Assembly (NCBI GenBank): GCA_937982495.1
Contig: CALJLX010000480.1
Span: forward strand, 1 to 19,353
Source of the DNA: an uncultured Desulfuromonas sp.
GTDB lineage: Bacteria > Desulfobacterota > Desulfuromonadia > Desulfuromonadales > Trichloromonadaceae
Reading direction: 5' to 3'
Length of the DNA stretch: 19,353 bases
Below the pieces are notes generated by a model. That model was not told the DNA's origin. It did no database searches and saw only the letters and a list, made by a program, of their open reading frames with translations. Position numbers and translations under genes: made by a program. Shown in pieces: positions 1 through 7,292 of this stretch (its first letter is position 1; each line of letters starts with the position of its first letter).

Positions 1-1122
1 CTCATCGCCGGCCTTTTCGGGCTGGTGCTGACCGGGGACGCCTTCAACCTCTACGTGCTGCTGGAAATCACCTCCATCACCACTTACGGCCTCATCGCCA
101 TGGGCAAGGGGCGCGCTCCGCTGGCGAGCTTCAACTACATCATCATGGGCTCCATCGGCGCCTGTTTCTACCTGCTCGGCGTCGGCTATCTCTACATCCT
201 CACCGGCACCCTGAACATGGCCGACATCGCCTCGCGCATCGCCGGTCTCGACGCCCCCGCCGCCCTGGCCACGGCCTTCGGCTTCATCATGGTCGGCCTG
301 TGGGTGAAGATGGCCTTCTTCCCCCTGCACAACTGGCTGCCCAACGCCTATTCCCTCGCCCCCACCGGCGCCGGTCTGCTCATCGCGCCGCTCATGACCA
401 AGGTCACGGTCTATCTGATGATCCGGGTCATCTTCGCGGTCTTCACCCCCAGCTATACCTTCTTCCAGCACGCCGGGGTGCAGGCGGCCATCGTCTGGGT
501 CGCGGCGGCGGCCATCGTCTGCGCCTCCTCCCTGGCCCTGGCCCAGCGGGATCTGCGGCGGATGCTGACCTATATCATCGTCGCCGAGGTCGGCTACATG
601 GTCGGCGGGGTCTGGCTGGCCAACGCCCAGGGGATGACCGGCGCCATCCTCCATATCGTCAATGACGCGCTGATGACCCTCTGCCTCTTCCTGGCGGCGG
701 CGGCCATCCACTACCGCACCGGCAGCCTGCGCTTCGAGGATCTCACCGGCCTCTACCGGAAGATGCCGGTGACCATGGCGGCTTTCACCGTCGGCGCCTT
801 CGCCATGATCGGCATTCCCCCGACCTGCGGCTTCTTCAGCAAGTGGTACCTGCTCCTCGGCGGCATCGAGGCGGGGCAATGGGGCTATGTCGCGGCCCTG
901 ATCTTCAGCAGCCTGGTCAATGCCGTGATCTTTTTCCGCATTATCGAGATCGCCTTTTTCCGCCAGGACGCCCACGGGCACGAGCCGCTTCATCGCGAAG
1001 AAGCGCCGGCCCTGCTGCTGAATTCCCTGGTGCTCTCGGCCATCGCCCTGATCGCCGTCGGTTTCGGCTCGGGACCGCTCGTGACCAACATCATCCGCCT
1101 GGCCATTCCGGCGGGATTCTGA
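1..1122 (+). CDS. Proton-conducting antiporter subunit, MrpD/NuoN-like, 5' truncated
   Basis: The reading frame is open from the first base, so the N-terminus lies outside the window; 373 residues remain. It is a polytopic inner-membrane protein of the complex I/Mrp antiporter family (proton_antipo_M type), which moves protons or sodium across the membrane. Family hallmarks seen are the conserved membrane glutamate in LLEITSITTYGL (residues 20-31), a lysine followed by FFPLHNWLPNAY near residues 103-117, and a second lysine in LMTKVTVYLM (about 131-140). The LRRMLTYIIVAEVGYM helix near 183-198 is also typical. It is the first of three such subunits encoded here in series, followed after 65 bases by the second. 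The Mrp-D versus NuoN label is inferred from similarity; the ion carried cannot be read from sequence. The GTG at 25 is an internal valine, not a start. Confidence 0.87.
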   Translation, partial: LIAGLFGLVLTGDAFNLYVLLEITSITTYGLIAMGKGRAPLASFNYIIMGSIGACFYLLGVGYLYILTGTLNMADIASRIAGLDAPAALATAFGFIMVGLWVKMAFFPLHNWLPNAYSLAPTGAGLLIAPLMTKVTVYLMIRVIFAVFTPSYTFFQHAGVQAAIVWVAAAAIVCASSLALAQRDLRRMLTYIIVAEVGYMVGGVWLANAQGMTGAILHIVNDALMTLCLFLAAAAIHYRTGSLRFEDLTGLYRKMPVTMAAFTVGAFAMIGIPPTCGFFSKWYLLLGGIEAGQWGYVAALIFSSLVNAVIFFRIIEIAFFRQDAHGHEPLHREEAPALLLNSLVLSAIALIAVGFGSGPLVTNIIRLAIPAGF

Positions 1123-1187
1123 GTTTTTAAGCCATGACCGGCATTCACCCTTTTCATCCTTCCATCCCTCGGGAATAAAGAGAGACT

Positions 1188-2660
1188 ATGGCGTATCCAT
1201 ATTCCATCTGGCCCCTGGTCGCGATTCTCGTCTCCCTGCTGGCGACCCTGCCGATCATGGCCTTCAACGACCGCGCCCCCAACCTGCGCGAGGGCAGCAC
1301 CCTGATGGCGGCGGTCGCCAAATTCATGATCGTCGCCGCGATGATTCCCACCGTCATGCAGGGGGGTGGTTTCGAGCTGACCCTGGCGGAAGTCATCCCG
1401 GGCGTGCCGATCCAGCTGCGGGTCGACGGCTTCGGGCTCTTCTTCGCCCTGGTCGCCTCTTTTCTCTGGATCTTCACCTCCCTCTATTCCATCGGCTACA
1501 TGCGCGGTCTCGGGGAGCATGACCAGACCCGCTATTTCGCCTCCTTCGCCGTGGCGATCGCGGCGACCATCGGCGTCGCCTTCTCGGCCAACCTGCTGAC
1601 CATGTATCTCTTCTACGAGATGCTCTCCCTCTCGACCTACCCGCTGGTCACCCACGAACAGAACGACGAGGCCCGCGCCTCGGGACGCAAATACCTCACC
1701 TATATCCTCGGCACCTCCATCGGCCTGGCCCTGCCGGCGATGCTCATCACCTATCAGCTGGCCGGCACCCTCGACTTCACCCAGGGCGGCATCCTTGCCG
1801 GCTGCGCCTCGCCGAGTACCGTCGCCCTGCTCCTGGTCCTCTTCATTTTCGGCTTCGCCAAGGCCGGCATCATGCCCTTCCACGGCTGGCTGCCGGCGGC
1901 GATGGTGGCGCCGACCCCGGTCAGTTCCTTCCTCCACGGCGTGGCCGTGGTCAAGGTCGGAGTCTTTTCCATTCTCCGGGTGATTTTCGACATTTTCGGC
2001 CCCGAACTGCTGCGCGACCTGAACCTCGGCGTGGTCATCACCACCATCGCCTCGATCACCATCCTCACCGCCTCGCTGGTCGCCCTGACCCAGGACAACC
2101 TCAAGCGGCGGCTGGCCTATTCGACCATCGGCCAGCTCTCCTACATGGTTCTCGGCGCCGGCATGCTGACGGCGGCGGGGATGACCGGCGGCGTGCTGCA
2201 CATCGCCATGCACGCCTTCGGGAAAATCACTCTGTTCTTCTGCGCCGGGGCGATCTACGTCGCCCATCACAAGAAATACATCAGCCAGATGGACGGCCTC
2301 GGCCGCAAGATGCCGATCACCTACCTGGCCTTTTTCCTCGGCTCGCTGAGCATCATCGGTATGCCGCCGCTGGGGGGCTTTCTGAGCAAGTGGAATCTGG
2401 TCATCGGCGCCTTCGAAGGGGGGCAGATGCTCCTGGTGGTCGTGCTGCTGGTAAGCTCGCTGCTCAACGCCGCCTATTTCTTCCCCATCGTCTACCGGGG
2501 ATTTTTCGCCAAACTCCCCGAAGGCGAGACGGAATCCGGGGTGAAGGAAGCGCCGCTCTTCTGCCTGCTGCCCCTGTCGATCACCGCCCTCTGCTCCCTG
2601 GTGCTCTTCTTCCAGCCGCAGATCCTGCTCGGTTTGATCCGAGTCGCCCTCTTTCCCTGA
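1188..2660 (+). CDS. Proton-conducting antiporter subunit, MrpD/NuoM-like
   Basis: This 490-residue membrane protein belongs to the same family as its neighbours. The ATG is preceded by AAAGAGAG at good spacing. Seen motifs are the helix-5 glutamate in FYEMLSLSTYPLV (E144), lysine K225 in FAKAGIMPFHGWLPAAMV, a conserved histidine H231, and K256 in the HGVAVVKVGVFSILR helix. These charged membrane residues form the proton path in complex I antiporter-like subunits. LKRRLAYSTIGQLSYM is the usual discontinuous-helix signature. About 14 hydrophobic segments are expected for the family and the length fits. It lies 65 bases after the first subunit and 11 bases before a 48-residue membrane protein, in one apparent operon. 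It most resembles MrpD-type cation/H+ antiporter subunits; NuoM of a full complex I is less likely because no hydrophilic Nuo gene is visible. Confidence 0.9.
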   Translation: MAYPYSIWPLVAILVSLLATLPIMAFNDRAPNLREGSTLMAAVAKFMIVAAMIPTVMQGGGFELTLAEVIPGVPIQLRVDGFGLFFALVASFLWIFTSLYSIGYMRGLGEHDQTRYFASFAVAIAATIGVAFSANLLTMYLFYEMLSLSTYPLVTHEQNDEARASGRKYLTYILGTSIGLALPAMLITYQLAGTLDFTQGGILAGCASPSTVALLLVLFIFGFAKAGIMPFHGWLPAAMVAPTPVSSFLHGVAVVKVGVFSILRVIFDIFGPELLRDLNLGVVITTIASITILTASLVALTQDNLKRRLAYSTIGQLSYMVLGAGMLTAAGMTGGVLHIAMHAFGKITLFFCAGAIYVAHHKKYISQMDGLGRKMPITYLAFFLGSLSIIGMPPLGGFLSKWNLVIGAFEGGQMLLVVVLLVSSLLNAAYFFPIVYRGFFAKLPEGETESGVKEAPLFCLLPLSITALCSLVLFFQPQILLGLIRVALFP

Positions 2661-2671
2661 CGGAGGAATGC

Positions 2672-2818
2672 ATGAGTCACGAAGGCCGGCACGACCACCC
2701 CGAGGAGGAGCGCATGATCCTGGCCCACGATCCGGTTCCCGGTTATCGCCCGGTCTTCACCGTGATCTTCGCCCTCAGCTGTCTCTATCTCGCCTACGTC
2801 CTGTTCACCACGCTCTGA
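2672..2818 (+). CDS. Small single-helix membrane protein of the antiporter cluster
   Basis: This 48-residue protein begins with ATG five bases after a strong GGAGG (2662-2666), and its stop is ten bases before the next gene. A hydrophilic N-terminus rich in His, Asp and Glu (residues 2-20) is followed by PGYRPVF and one hydrophobic helix (about 28-48) that runs to the C-terminus, so the N-terminus is probably cytoplasmic. Good ribosome binding site, tight spacing on both sides and clear membrane topology all argue for a real gene despite its size. I recall short proteins with a similar PGYR-plus-helix layout beside Mrp-like clusters in related bacteria, but no function is known to me. An accessory or assembly subunit of the antiporter is inferred from context. 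Confidence 0.7.
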   Translation: MSHEGRHDHPEEERMILAHDPVPGYRPVFTVIFALSCLYLAYVLFTTL

Positions 2819-2828
2819 GGTCGCACGG

Positions 2829-3125
2829 ATGAAAAAGACACCGGAACATGAACCACCGCAGGCTCACCCCAACGCTGCCGGGGATGAAAAACCGGGGATA
2901 TTCGACAACCCGCGCAACGTGCGGCGCCTGCTCCAAGGCTTTTACGCCTGCGTGGTGATGCTGCTGCTGGTCGATCTCTTCTATCACAAGCACGCGCTCT
3001 TCCCCTGGGAGGAGAAGTTCGGCTTCTACGCCATTTACGGCTTCGTCGCCTGCGTCATCCTGGTGCTGGTCGCCAAATATATCCTGCGGCCCCTGGTCAT
3101 GCGCAAAGAGGACTACTATGATTAA
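2829..3125 (+). CDS. Small two-helix membrane protein of the antiporter cluster
   Basis: This 98-residue protein has a hydrophilic, proline- and histidine-containing N-terminus (residues 1-30), two membrane helices (about 37-52 and 66-86) and a conserved-looking C-terminal tail ending KEDYYD. The FDNPRNVRRLL segment before helix 1 and the PWEEKFGFYAIYGFVAC segment leading into helix 2 are features I recognise as recurring in uncharacterised proteins encoded with Mrp/Nuo-like antiporters. Its end overlaps the next antiporter gene by eight bases, which suggests translational coupling. It is not one of the standard MrpE, F or G subunits by sequence. Function is unknown; a structural or assembly partner of the membrane antiporter is the inference. 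Confidence 0.83.
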   Translation: MKKTPEHEPPQAHPNAAGDEKPGIFDNPRNVRRLLQGFYACVVMLLLVDLFYHKHALFPWEEKFGFYAIYGFVACVILVLVAKYILRPLVMRKEDYYD

Positions 3126-4884
3126 CGCCCTGCCGCCCGCGGTCATCCTCATCGTCGGCGCCCTCCTCATCCCGCTGCTTAAGGGCCGGATGAAACAGGC
3201 CTGGATGCTGCTGCTGCCCATCGCCAGCTTCGTCAACCTGCTGTCGATCCCCCCCGGCAGCCATTGGAGCTTCTCCTTTCTGGGCTATGAGCTGGTGCTC
3301 GGCCAGCTCGACCGGCTGAGCCTGATCTTCGGCTACATCTTCCACCTCATCGCCTTCATCACCAACCTCTACGCCCTGCACGTCGAGGACCGGGTGCAGA
3401 ACATCGCCGGGCTGGCCTATGCCGGGGCCGCCCTGGGGGTGATCTTCGCCGGGGATTTCTTCACCCTCTTCGTCTTCTGGGAGCTGCTCACCATCTGCGC
3501 CACCTTTCTGGTCCTGGCCCGGCGCACCCCCGAAGCCTTTGGCGCCGGTTTCCGTTATTTCATGGTCCATGTCGCCGGCGGTCTCTGTCTGCTCGCCGGC
3601 ATCCTGCTGCATGTCCAGCAGACCGGGAGCGTGGCCGTCACCTTCCTCGGCCTGAACGGCCTCGCCTCGTACCTGATCTTCATCGGCGTCGGCGTGAACT
3701 GCGCCTGGCCGCTGCTGCACACCTGGCTGACCGATGCCTACCCGGCCTCGACCGTCACCGGCACCATCTATCTGTCGGCCTTCACCACCAAGGCGGCGGT
3801 CTACCTGCTGGCCCGCTCCTTCGCCGGCACCGACGCCCTGATCTGGATCGGCGCGGTCATGGCCGGCTTTCCCATCTTTTACGCGGTCATCGAAAACGAC
3901 CTGCGTCGCGTCCTGGCCTACAGCCTGATCAACCAGGTCGGCTTCATGGTCGTCGGCATCGGCATCGGCACGGAACTGGCGGTGAACGGTGCCGTCGCCC
4001 ACGCCTTCAACGACATCCTCTTCAAAGGGCTGCTGTTCATGACCATGGGCGCGGTCCTTTACCGCACCGGCAAGATCAACGCCACCGACTTGGGCGGACT
4101 CTACAAATCGATGCCTTGGACCTGCGCCTTCTGCATCGTCGGCGCCGCCTCGATCTCGGCCTTCCCCCTCTTTTCCGGTTTCGTCAGCAAATCGATGGTC
4201 ATGGAAGCCGCCGCCCACGACAATCTGCGCCTGGTCTGGTTCGTGCTGCTCTTCGCCTCGGCCGGGGTTTTCCACCATGCCGGGATCAAGATCCCCTTCT
4301 TCGCCTTCTATTCCCACGATTCGGGGCTGCGCTGCAAGGAAGCCCCCCGGCACATGCTACTGGCCATGGGCCTGACCGCCTTTCTCTGTATCTTTATCGG
4401 CAGCTTCCCCCAGTATCTCTATCGCCTGCTCCCCTACGCCACCGACTACCAGCCCTACACCGTTTCCCACGTCGTCGCCCAGACCCAGCTGCTCTTCTTC
4501 TCGGCGCTGGCCTTCACTCTGCTGCTGTTATCCGGCATTTACCCGGCGGAAATCCGCAGCGTCAATGTCGACGCCGATTGGGTCTACCGTAAGGGCGGAC
4601 GCCTCTTCTACTCCTTGAGCGACCGGATTTTCAACGGCCTCAACAACTGGGGCGACCGCATTTTCGTCCGGGGGATTCCCGGCGCCCTGGCTCGCTTCTT
4701 CGCCGACCCCGGCGCCAATCTGCAGAAGGCCGGCGCGCGCCTGACCTCTGGGTCGTCACGGGATCTCGCCGCCATCGACGCCGCCATCGAGCGCCGCAGT
4801 CGGCTCGGCGCCTATCCGGTGGGGATCGGGGTGCTGCTCGCGGTCCTTTGCCTCTCGGTGATGTCCTTCATCTTCTTCTGGTAA
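3118..4884 (+). CDS. Na+/H+ antiporter-like subunit, MrpA/NuoL-type
   Basis: This 588-residue membrane protein is the third large antiporter subunit of the cluster. The ATG overlaps the upstream gene by eight bases and has GAGGA just before it. Charged membrane residues typical of the family are visible: E122 in FVFWELLTICATFLVL, the LLHTWLTDAYPAS segment (199-211) and K225 in FTTKAAVYLLAR. LRRVLAYSLINQVGFM (262-277) is the usual core motif. A C-terminal extension after about residue 470 contains a charged, probably cytoplasmic stretch (VYRKGGRLFYSL onward) and a final helix at about 565-587, as in NuoL- or MrpA-like proteins. It is the last gene of the operon: a strong terminator begins ten bases after the stop. 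Databases often call such proteins Na+/H+ antiporter subunit D; ion specificity is not determined here. Confidence 0.88.
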   Translation: MINALPPAVILIVGALLIPLLKGRMKQAWMLLLPIASFVNLLSIPPGSHWSFSFLGYELVLGQLDRLSLIFGYIFHLIAFITNLYALHVEDRVQNIAGLAYAGAALGVIFAGDFFTLFVFWELLTICATFLVLARRTPEAFGAGFRYFMVHVAGGLCLLAGILLHVQQTGSVAVTFLGLNGLASYLIFIGVGVNCAWPLLHTWLTDAYPASTVTGTIYLSAFTTKAAVYLLARSFAGTDALIWIGAVMAGFPIFYAVIENDLRRVLAYSLINQVGFMVVGIGIGTELAVNGAVAHAFNDILFKGLLFMTMGAVLYRTGKINATDLGGLYKSMPWTCAFCIVGAASISAFPLFSGFVSKSMVMEAAAHDNLRLVWFVLLFASAGVFHHAGIKIPFFAFYSHDSGLRCKEAPRHMLLAMGLTAFLCIFIGSFPQYLYRLLPYATDYQPYTVSHVVAQTQLLFFSALAFTLLLLSGIYPAEIRSVNVDADWVYRKGGRLFYSLSDRIFNGLNNWGDRIFVRGIPGALARFFADPGANLQKAGARLTSGSSRDLAAIDAAIERRSRLGAYPVGIGVLLAVLCLSVMSFIFFW

Positions 4885-4893
4885 CCCCTGACA

Positions 4894-4923
4894 GGGCGGC
4901 CGCTCATCCCGGCCGCCCTTTTT
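4894..4923 (+). terminator. Intrinsic terminator of the antiporter operon
   Basis: A perfect 9-bp stem, GGGCGGCCG (4894-4902) with CGGCCGCCC (4910-4918), encloses a seven-base loop and is followed directly by five T residues (4919-4923). It begins ten bases after the stop of the last antiporter gene. It ends only four bases before the hemW start codon, so it also forms part of any leader that reads into hemW. Confidence 0.93.
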
Positions 4924-4927
4924 GCGC

Positions 4928-6064
4928 ATGACCTCCCTCTACCTGCACATCCCCTTCTGCGTCCGCAAATGCCCCTATTGCGACTTCTTCTCCACCGACC
5001 GTCATTCCCCGGCAGTGCTGGGGGAGTATGTCGACCTGCTGCTCAAGCAGCTGGAGTTGGCCGCGGCCGACGGAATTTGGAAGGGGCCGCTGGCGACGAT
5101 CTTTTTCGGCGGCGGCACCCCGTCACTGTTGACACCGCCGCAGGTCGGCCGGATTCTGCAGACGGCCGCCGCCCGCTTCGGCCTCGCCGCCGATTGTGAA
5201 ATCAGCCTCGAAGCCAACCCCGGCACCCTCACGCCGGACTCTCTCGCCGGCTACCGTGCTGCCGGGGTCAACCGCCTTTCCCTCGGTGCCCAATCCCTCG
5301 ACGATCGGGCCCTGGCCCAACTCGGCCGCATCCACAGCGCCGCCGACATCCGCCAGGCGGTGGCCTGGAGTCGCACGGCGGGTTTTTCCAATCTCGGCCT
5401 CGACCTGATCTATGCCCGCTCCGGTCAAAGTCCGGCCGACCTGAAGCGGGAAATCGTCGCCTTTCTCGCCCTGGAGCCGGAGCACCTCTCCTGCTACGGC
5501 CTGAGCGTGGAAGAAGAAACCCCTTACCACGCCCTGCAGCGCCGGGGGGGATTGGCCCTGCCCGACGAGCAGAGTTACGCCCGGCAGTATACCCTCCTCC
5601 ATGAACGCCTTGCCGAAGCCGGCTTTGGTCACTACGAAATCTCCAACTATGCCCGCCCCGGGCGGGAATGCCGGCACAACCTCGGCTACTGGCGTCGCCA
5701 AGGCTGCCTGGCCCTCGGCGCCGGCAGCCATGCCTTCGACCCCGCCGGCTGGGGGCGACGCCTGGCGGTTCCCGGCGATCTCGCCGACTATGAACAGAAG
5801 CTGGCGGCGGGACGCGATCCCCTGGCGGAACTGGAAGTCTTCGACCGCGCCGGGGCCATGGCCGAAACCCTCTACCTCGGCCTGCGCACCGCCGAGGGGA
5901 TCGACGACCGGGCTTTTTCCGCGCGTTTCGGAACCTCCCTCGCCGCCCACTTCGCCCCGGCCATCGCCCGCGCCGGCAGCCATCTGCGTCATGAAGACGA
6001 CCGCTGGACCTTCGACCTTTCCGGCTGGCTGATCTTCGATCACCTGATCCTCCCCTTCCTCTAG
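4928..6064 (+). CDS. hemW: Radical SAM heme chaperone HemW
   Basis: This 378-residue cytoplasmic protein belongs to the HemN/HemW radical SAM family. The N-terminus carries the [4Fe-4S]/SAM motif CVRKCPYC with cysteines 11, 15 and 18, followed by DF rather than the extra cysteine of true oxygen-independent coproporphyrinogen oxidase (HemN), which favours HemW. GGGTPS at 61-66 is the SAM-binding glycine motif, and EANPGT, GVNRLSLGAQS and HYEISNYA are further family blocks. HemW binds heme and is thought to deliver it to haem proteins. The ATG at 4928 fits the normal short N-terminus; a TTG two codons upstream is also in frame. No Shine-Dalgarno is seen before either. Older annotations may call this gene hemN or coproporphyrinogen III oxidase. 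Confidence 0.9.
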   Translation: MTSLYLHIPFCVRKCPYCDFFSTDRHSPAVLGEYVDLLLKQLELAAADGIWKGPLATIFFGGGTPSLLTPPQVGRILQTAAARFGLAADCEISLEANPGTLTPDSLAGYRAAGVNRLSLGAQSLDDRALAQLGRIHSAADIRQAVAWSRTAGFSNLGLDLIYARSGQSPADLKREIVAFLALEPEHLSCYGLSVEEETPYHALQRRGGLALPDEQSYARQYTLLHERLAEAGFGHYEISNYARPGRECRHNLGYWRRQGCLALGAGSHAFDPAGWGRRLAVPGDLADYEQKLAAGRDPLAELEVFDRAGAMAETLYLGLRTAEGIDDRAFSARFGTSLAAHFAPAIARAGSHLRHEDDRWTFDLSGWLIFDHLILPFL

Positions 6065-6112
6065 CCTGGTCCATACACAGGAGAAAATGCCCTGTAATGG
6101 GGGGCTTTGCCC

Positions 6113-6141
6113 TTGACAAAGAAAAGGGGCATTGTTATGTT
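6113..6141 (+). promoter_or_regulatory. Sigma-70-type promoter of the hrcA operon
   Basis: A perfect -35 TTGACA (6113-6118) is separated by exactly 17 bases from TATGTT (6136-6141), a four-of-six match to the -10 consensus. Transcription would start near 6148, immediately before the CIRCE operator, which is the usual arrangement for HrcA repression. Confidence 0.82.
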
Positions 6142-6149
6142 GTGCGACG

Positions 6150-6176
6150 TTAGCACTCGGAAGCGATGAGTGCTAA
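6150..6176 (+). promoter_or_regulatory. CIRCE operator (HrcA binding site)
   Basis: The sequence matches the consensus inverted repeat without mismatch: TTAGCACTC (6150-6158), nine bases, GAGTGCTAA (6168-6176). CIRCE is bound by the HrcA repressor, whose gene is the first downstream. It starts about where transcription should begin, so bound HrcA would block initiation. Heat shock would relieve it. The whole operon from hrcA to dnaJ, and possibly the two genes after, is inferred to be under this control. Confidence 0.97.
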
Positions 6177-6186
6177 GGCAATGACG

Positions 6187-6224
6187 GCCGGGGCTTTCCG
6201 GCTTGAGTTTTTTGGGGCCGGAAA
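6187..6224 (+). promoter_or_regulatory. Two mutually exclusive hairpins in the hrcA leader (putative)
   Basis: GCCGG (6187-6191) can pair with CCGGC (6198-6202). Alternatively TTTCCGGC (6195-6202) can pair over eight bases with GCCGGAAA (6217-6224), which ends five bases before the hrcA ATG and would bury the ribosome-binding region. The pairings share 6198-6202, so they compete. This is a sequence observation; a regulatory role is not shown. Confidence 0.35.
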
Positions 6225-6228
6225 AACC

Positions 6229-7269
6229 ATGAGCGATGAACTCAACGAGCGTAGTCGGCGCATTCTCGAAGCGATCGTCGAGGATTACATCGGCACCGCC
6301 GAACCGATCGGTTCGCGGGCGGTGACCCGCCGCCACCATCTCGGCCTGTCGCCGGCAACGGTGCGCAATGTCATGGCCGATCTCGAAGAGATGGGCTACA
6401 TCGTCTCCCCCCATACCTCGGCGGGACGGGTGCCGACGGAAAAGGGCTATCGTTTTTACGTCGACACCCTGTTGCAGGTCGGACAGCTCGACTCGCAGCA
6501 GAAAAACCGCATCGAACAGTATTACCGCATTGACGGCCTGCGCGTCGAAGAGCGGCTGCGGGAGGCGGGCAAGGTGCTTTCGGCCATTTCCAGCTACACC
6601 GGGGTGGTGATGACGCCGCGCTTCAACTGCACGGTCTTCCGCCATATCGAGTTTCTCAAACTCTCCCAGGGGCGGCTGCTGGTCATCTTTGTCTCCCGAT
6701 CCGGGATGGTGCAGAACAAGGTCATCGAAACCGACCTCTCCCTTTCCCAACCGGAACTGGAGCAGATTTCCAACTATCTCAACCAGACCCTCAGCGGCCT
6801 GAGCATCCAGGAGATCAAAGCCAAGATCGTCCGGGAAATGGCCGAGGAGAAAGCGATCTACGACAAGCTGCTGAGCCGCGCCCTGGAACTCTCGCAAGAG
6901 GCCATGAGCGACGAGTTGGGAGGGCAGGTCTACATCGAAGGCGCCTCCAATATTCTGGAACAGCCCGAATTCAAGGACCTGGAACGGATGAAGCGGCTCT
7001 TTCGGGCCTTTGAGCAGAAGAATCTGCTGGTCGAACTGCTCGATAAAAGCCAGCTGGCGCGGGGCGTGCAGATTTTCATCGGCAGCGAATCCGAATACCG
7101 GGAAATCGAGGGATGCAGCCTGATTACCGCCAACTATTCGAGCAGCCGGGGAACGATCGGCACCCTCGGGGTGATCGGCCCCAGCCGCATGAACTATTCC
7201 CAGGTGATTCCCGTGGTCGACTACACCGCGCGCCTGGTCAGCCAGATTCTCGAAAACGAATTGGAATAG
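6229..7269 (+). CDS. hrcA: Heat-inducible transcription repressor HrcA
   Basis: This 346-residue protein binds CIRCE and represses chaperone genes; its activity in the family depends on GroEL. The N-terminus is a winged-helix DNA-binding domain (about 1-75) with SRRILEAIVEDYI, GSRAV, LSPATVRNVMADLEEMGYI and the typical PHTSAGRVPTEKGYRFYVD block. The central and C-terminal part (about 100-340) is the GAF-like HrcA domain, with the IGSE and GTIGVIGP-type segments near the end. The frame extends upstream to an ATG at 6166, but that codon lies inside the CIRCE operator; the ATG at 6229 gives the normal family N-terminus. Its ribosome binding site is weak. It is the first gene of the operon and autoregulated through the operator 53 bases upstream. 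grpE follows after 23 bases. Confidence 0.96.
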   Translation: MSDELNERSRRILEAIVEDYIGTAEPIGSRAVTRRHHLGLSPATVRNVMADLEEMGYIVSPHTSAGRVPTEKGYRFYVDTLLQVGQLDSQQKNRIEQYYRIDGLRVEERLREAGKVLSAISSYTGVVMTPRFNCTVFRHIEFLKLSQGRLLVIFVSRSGMVQNKVIETDLSLSQPELEQISNYLNQTLSGLSIQEIKAKIVREMAEEKAIYDKLLSRALELSQEAMSDELGGQVYIEGASNILEQPEFKDLERMKRLFRAFEQKNLLVELLDKSQLARGVQIFIGSESEYREIEGCSLITANYSSSRGTIGTLGVIGPSRMNYSQVIPVVDYTARLVSQILENELE

Positions 7270-7292
7270 ACAGACACAGGAGAACGCTTATC

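Noticed and set aside
1133..1177. Fourteen-codon frame between the first two antiporter genes
   Set aside because: There is no clear ribosome binding site and no hydrophobic or conserved pattern; it is most likely spacer.
990..2270. Long minus-strand open frame (426 codons) opposite the antiporter genes
   Set aside because: It is a GC-rich shadow of well-supported plus-strand genes, with a low-complexity composition rich in Gly, Asp, Glu, His and Gln and no ribosome site or family motif.
3097..4353. Minus-strand open frame of 418 codons
   Set aside because: It lies opposite the third antiporter subunit and has the same biased shadow composition.
6087..6116. Nine-codon frame after AGGAG upstream of the hrcA promoter
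   Set aside because: It ends within the -35 element of the promoter, so it is not on the hrcA transcript, and is too short to support.
6166..6228. Upstream ATG extension of hrcA by 21 codons
   Set aside because: The ATG lies inside the CIRCE operator, and the added residues are not part of the family N-terminus.
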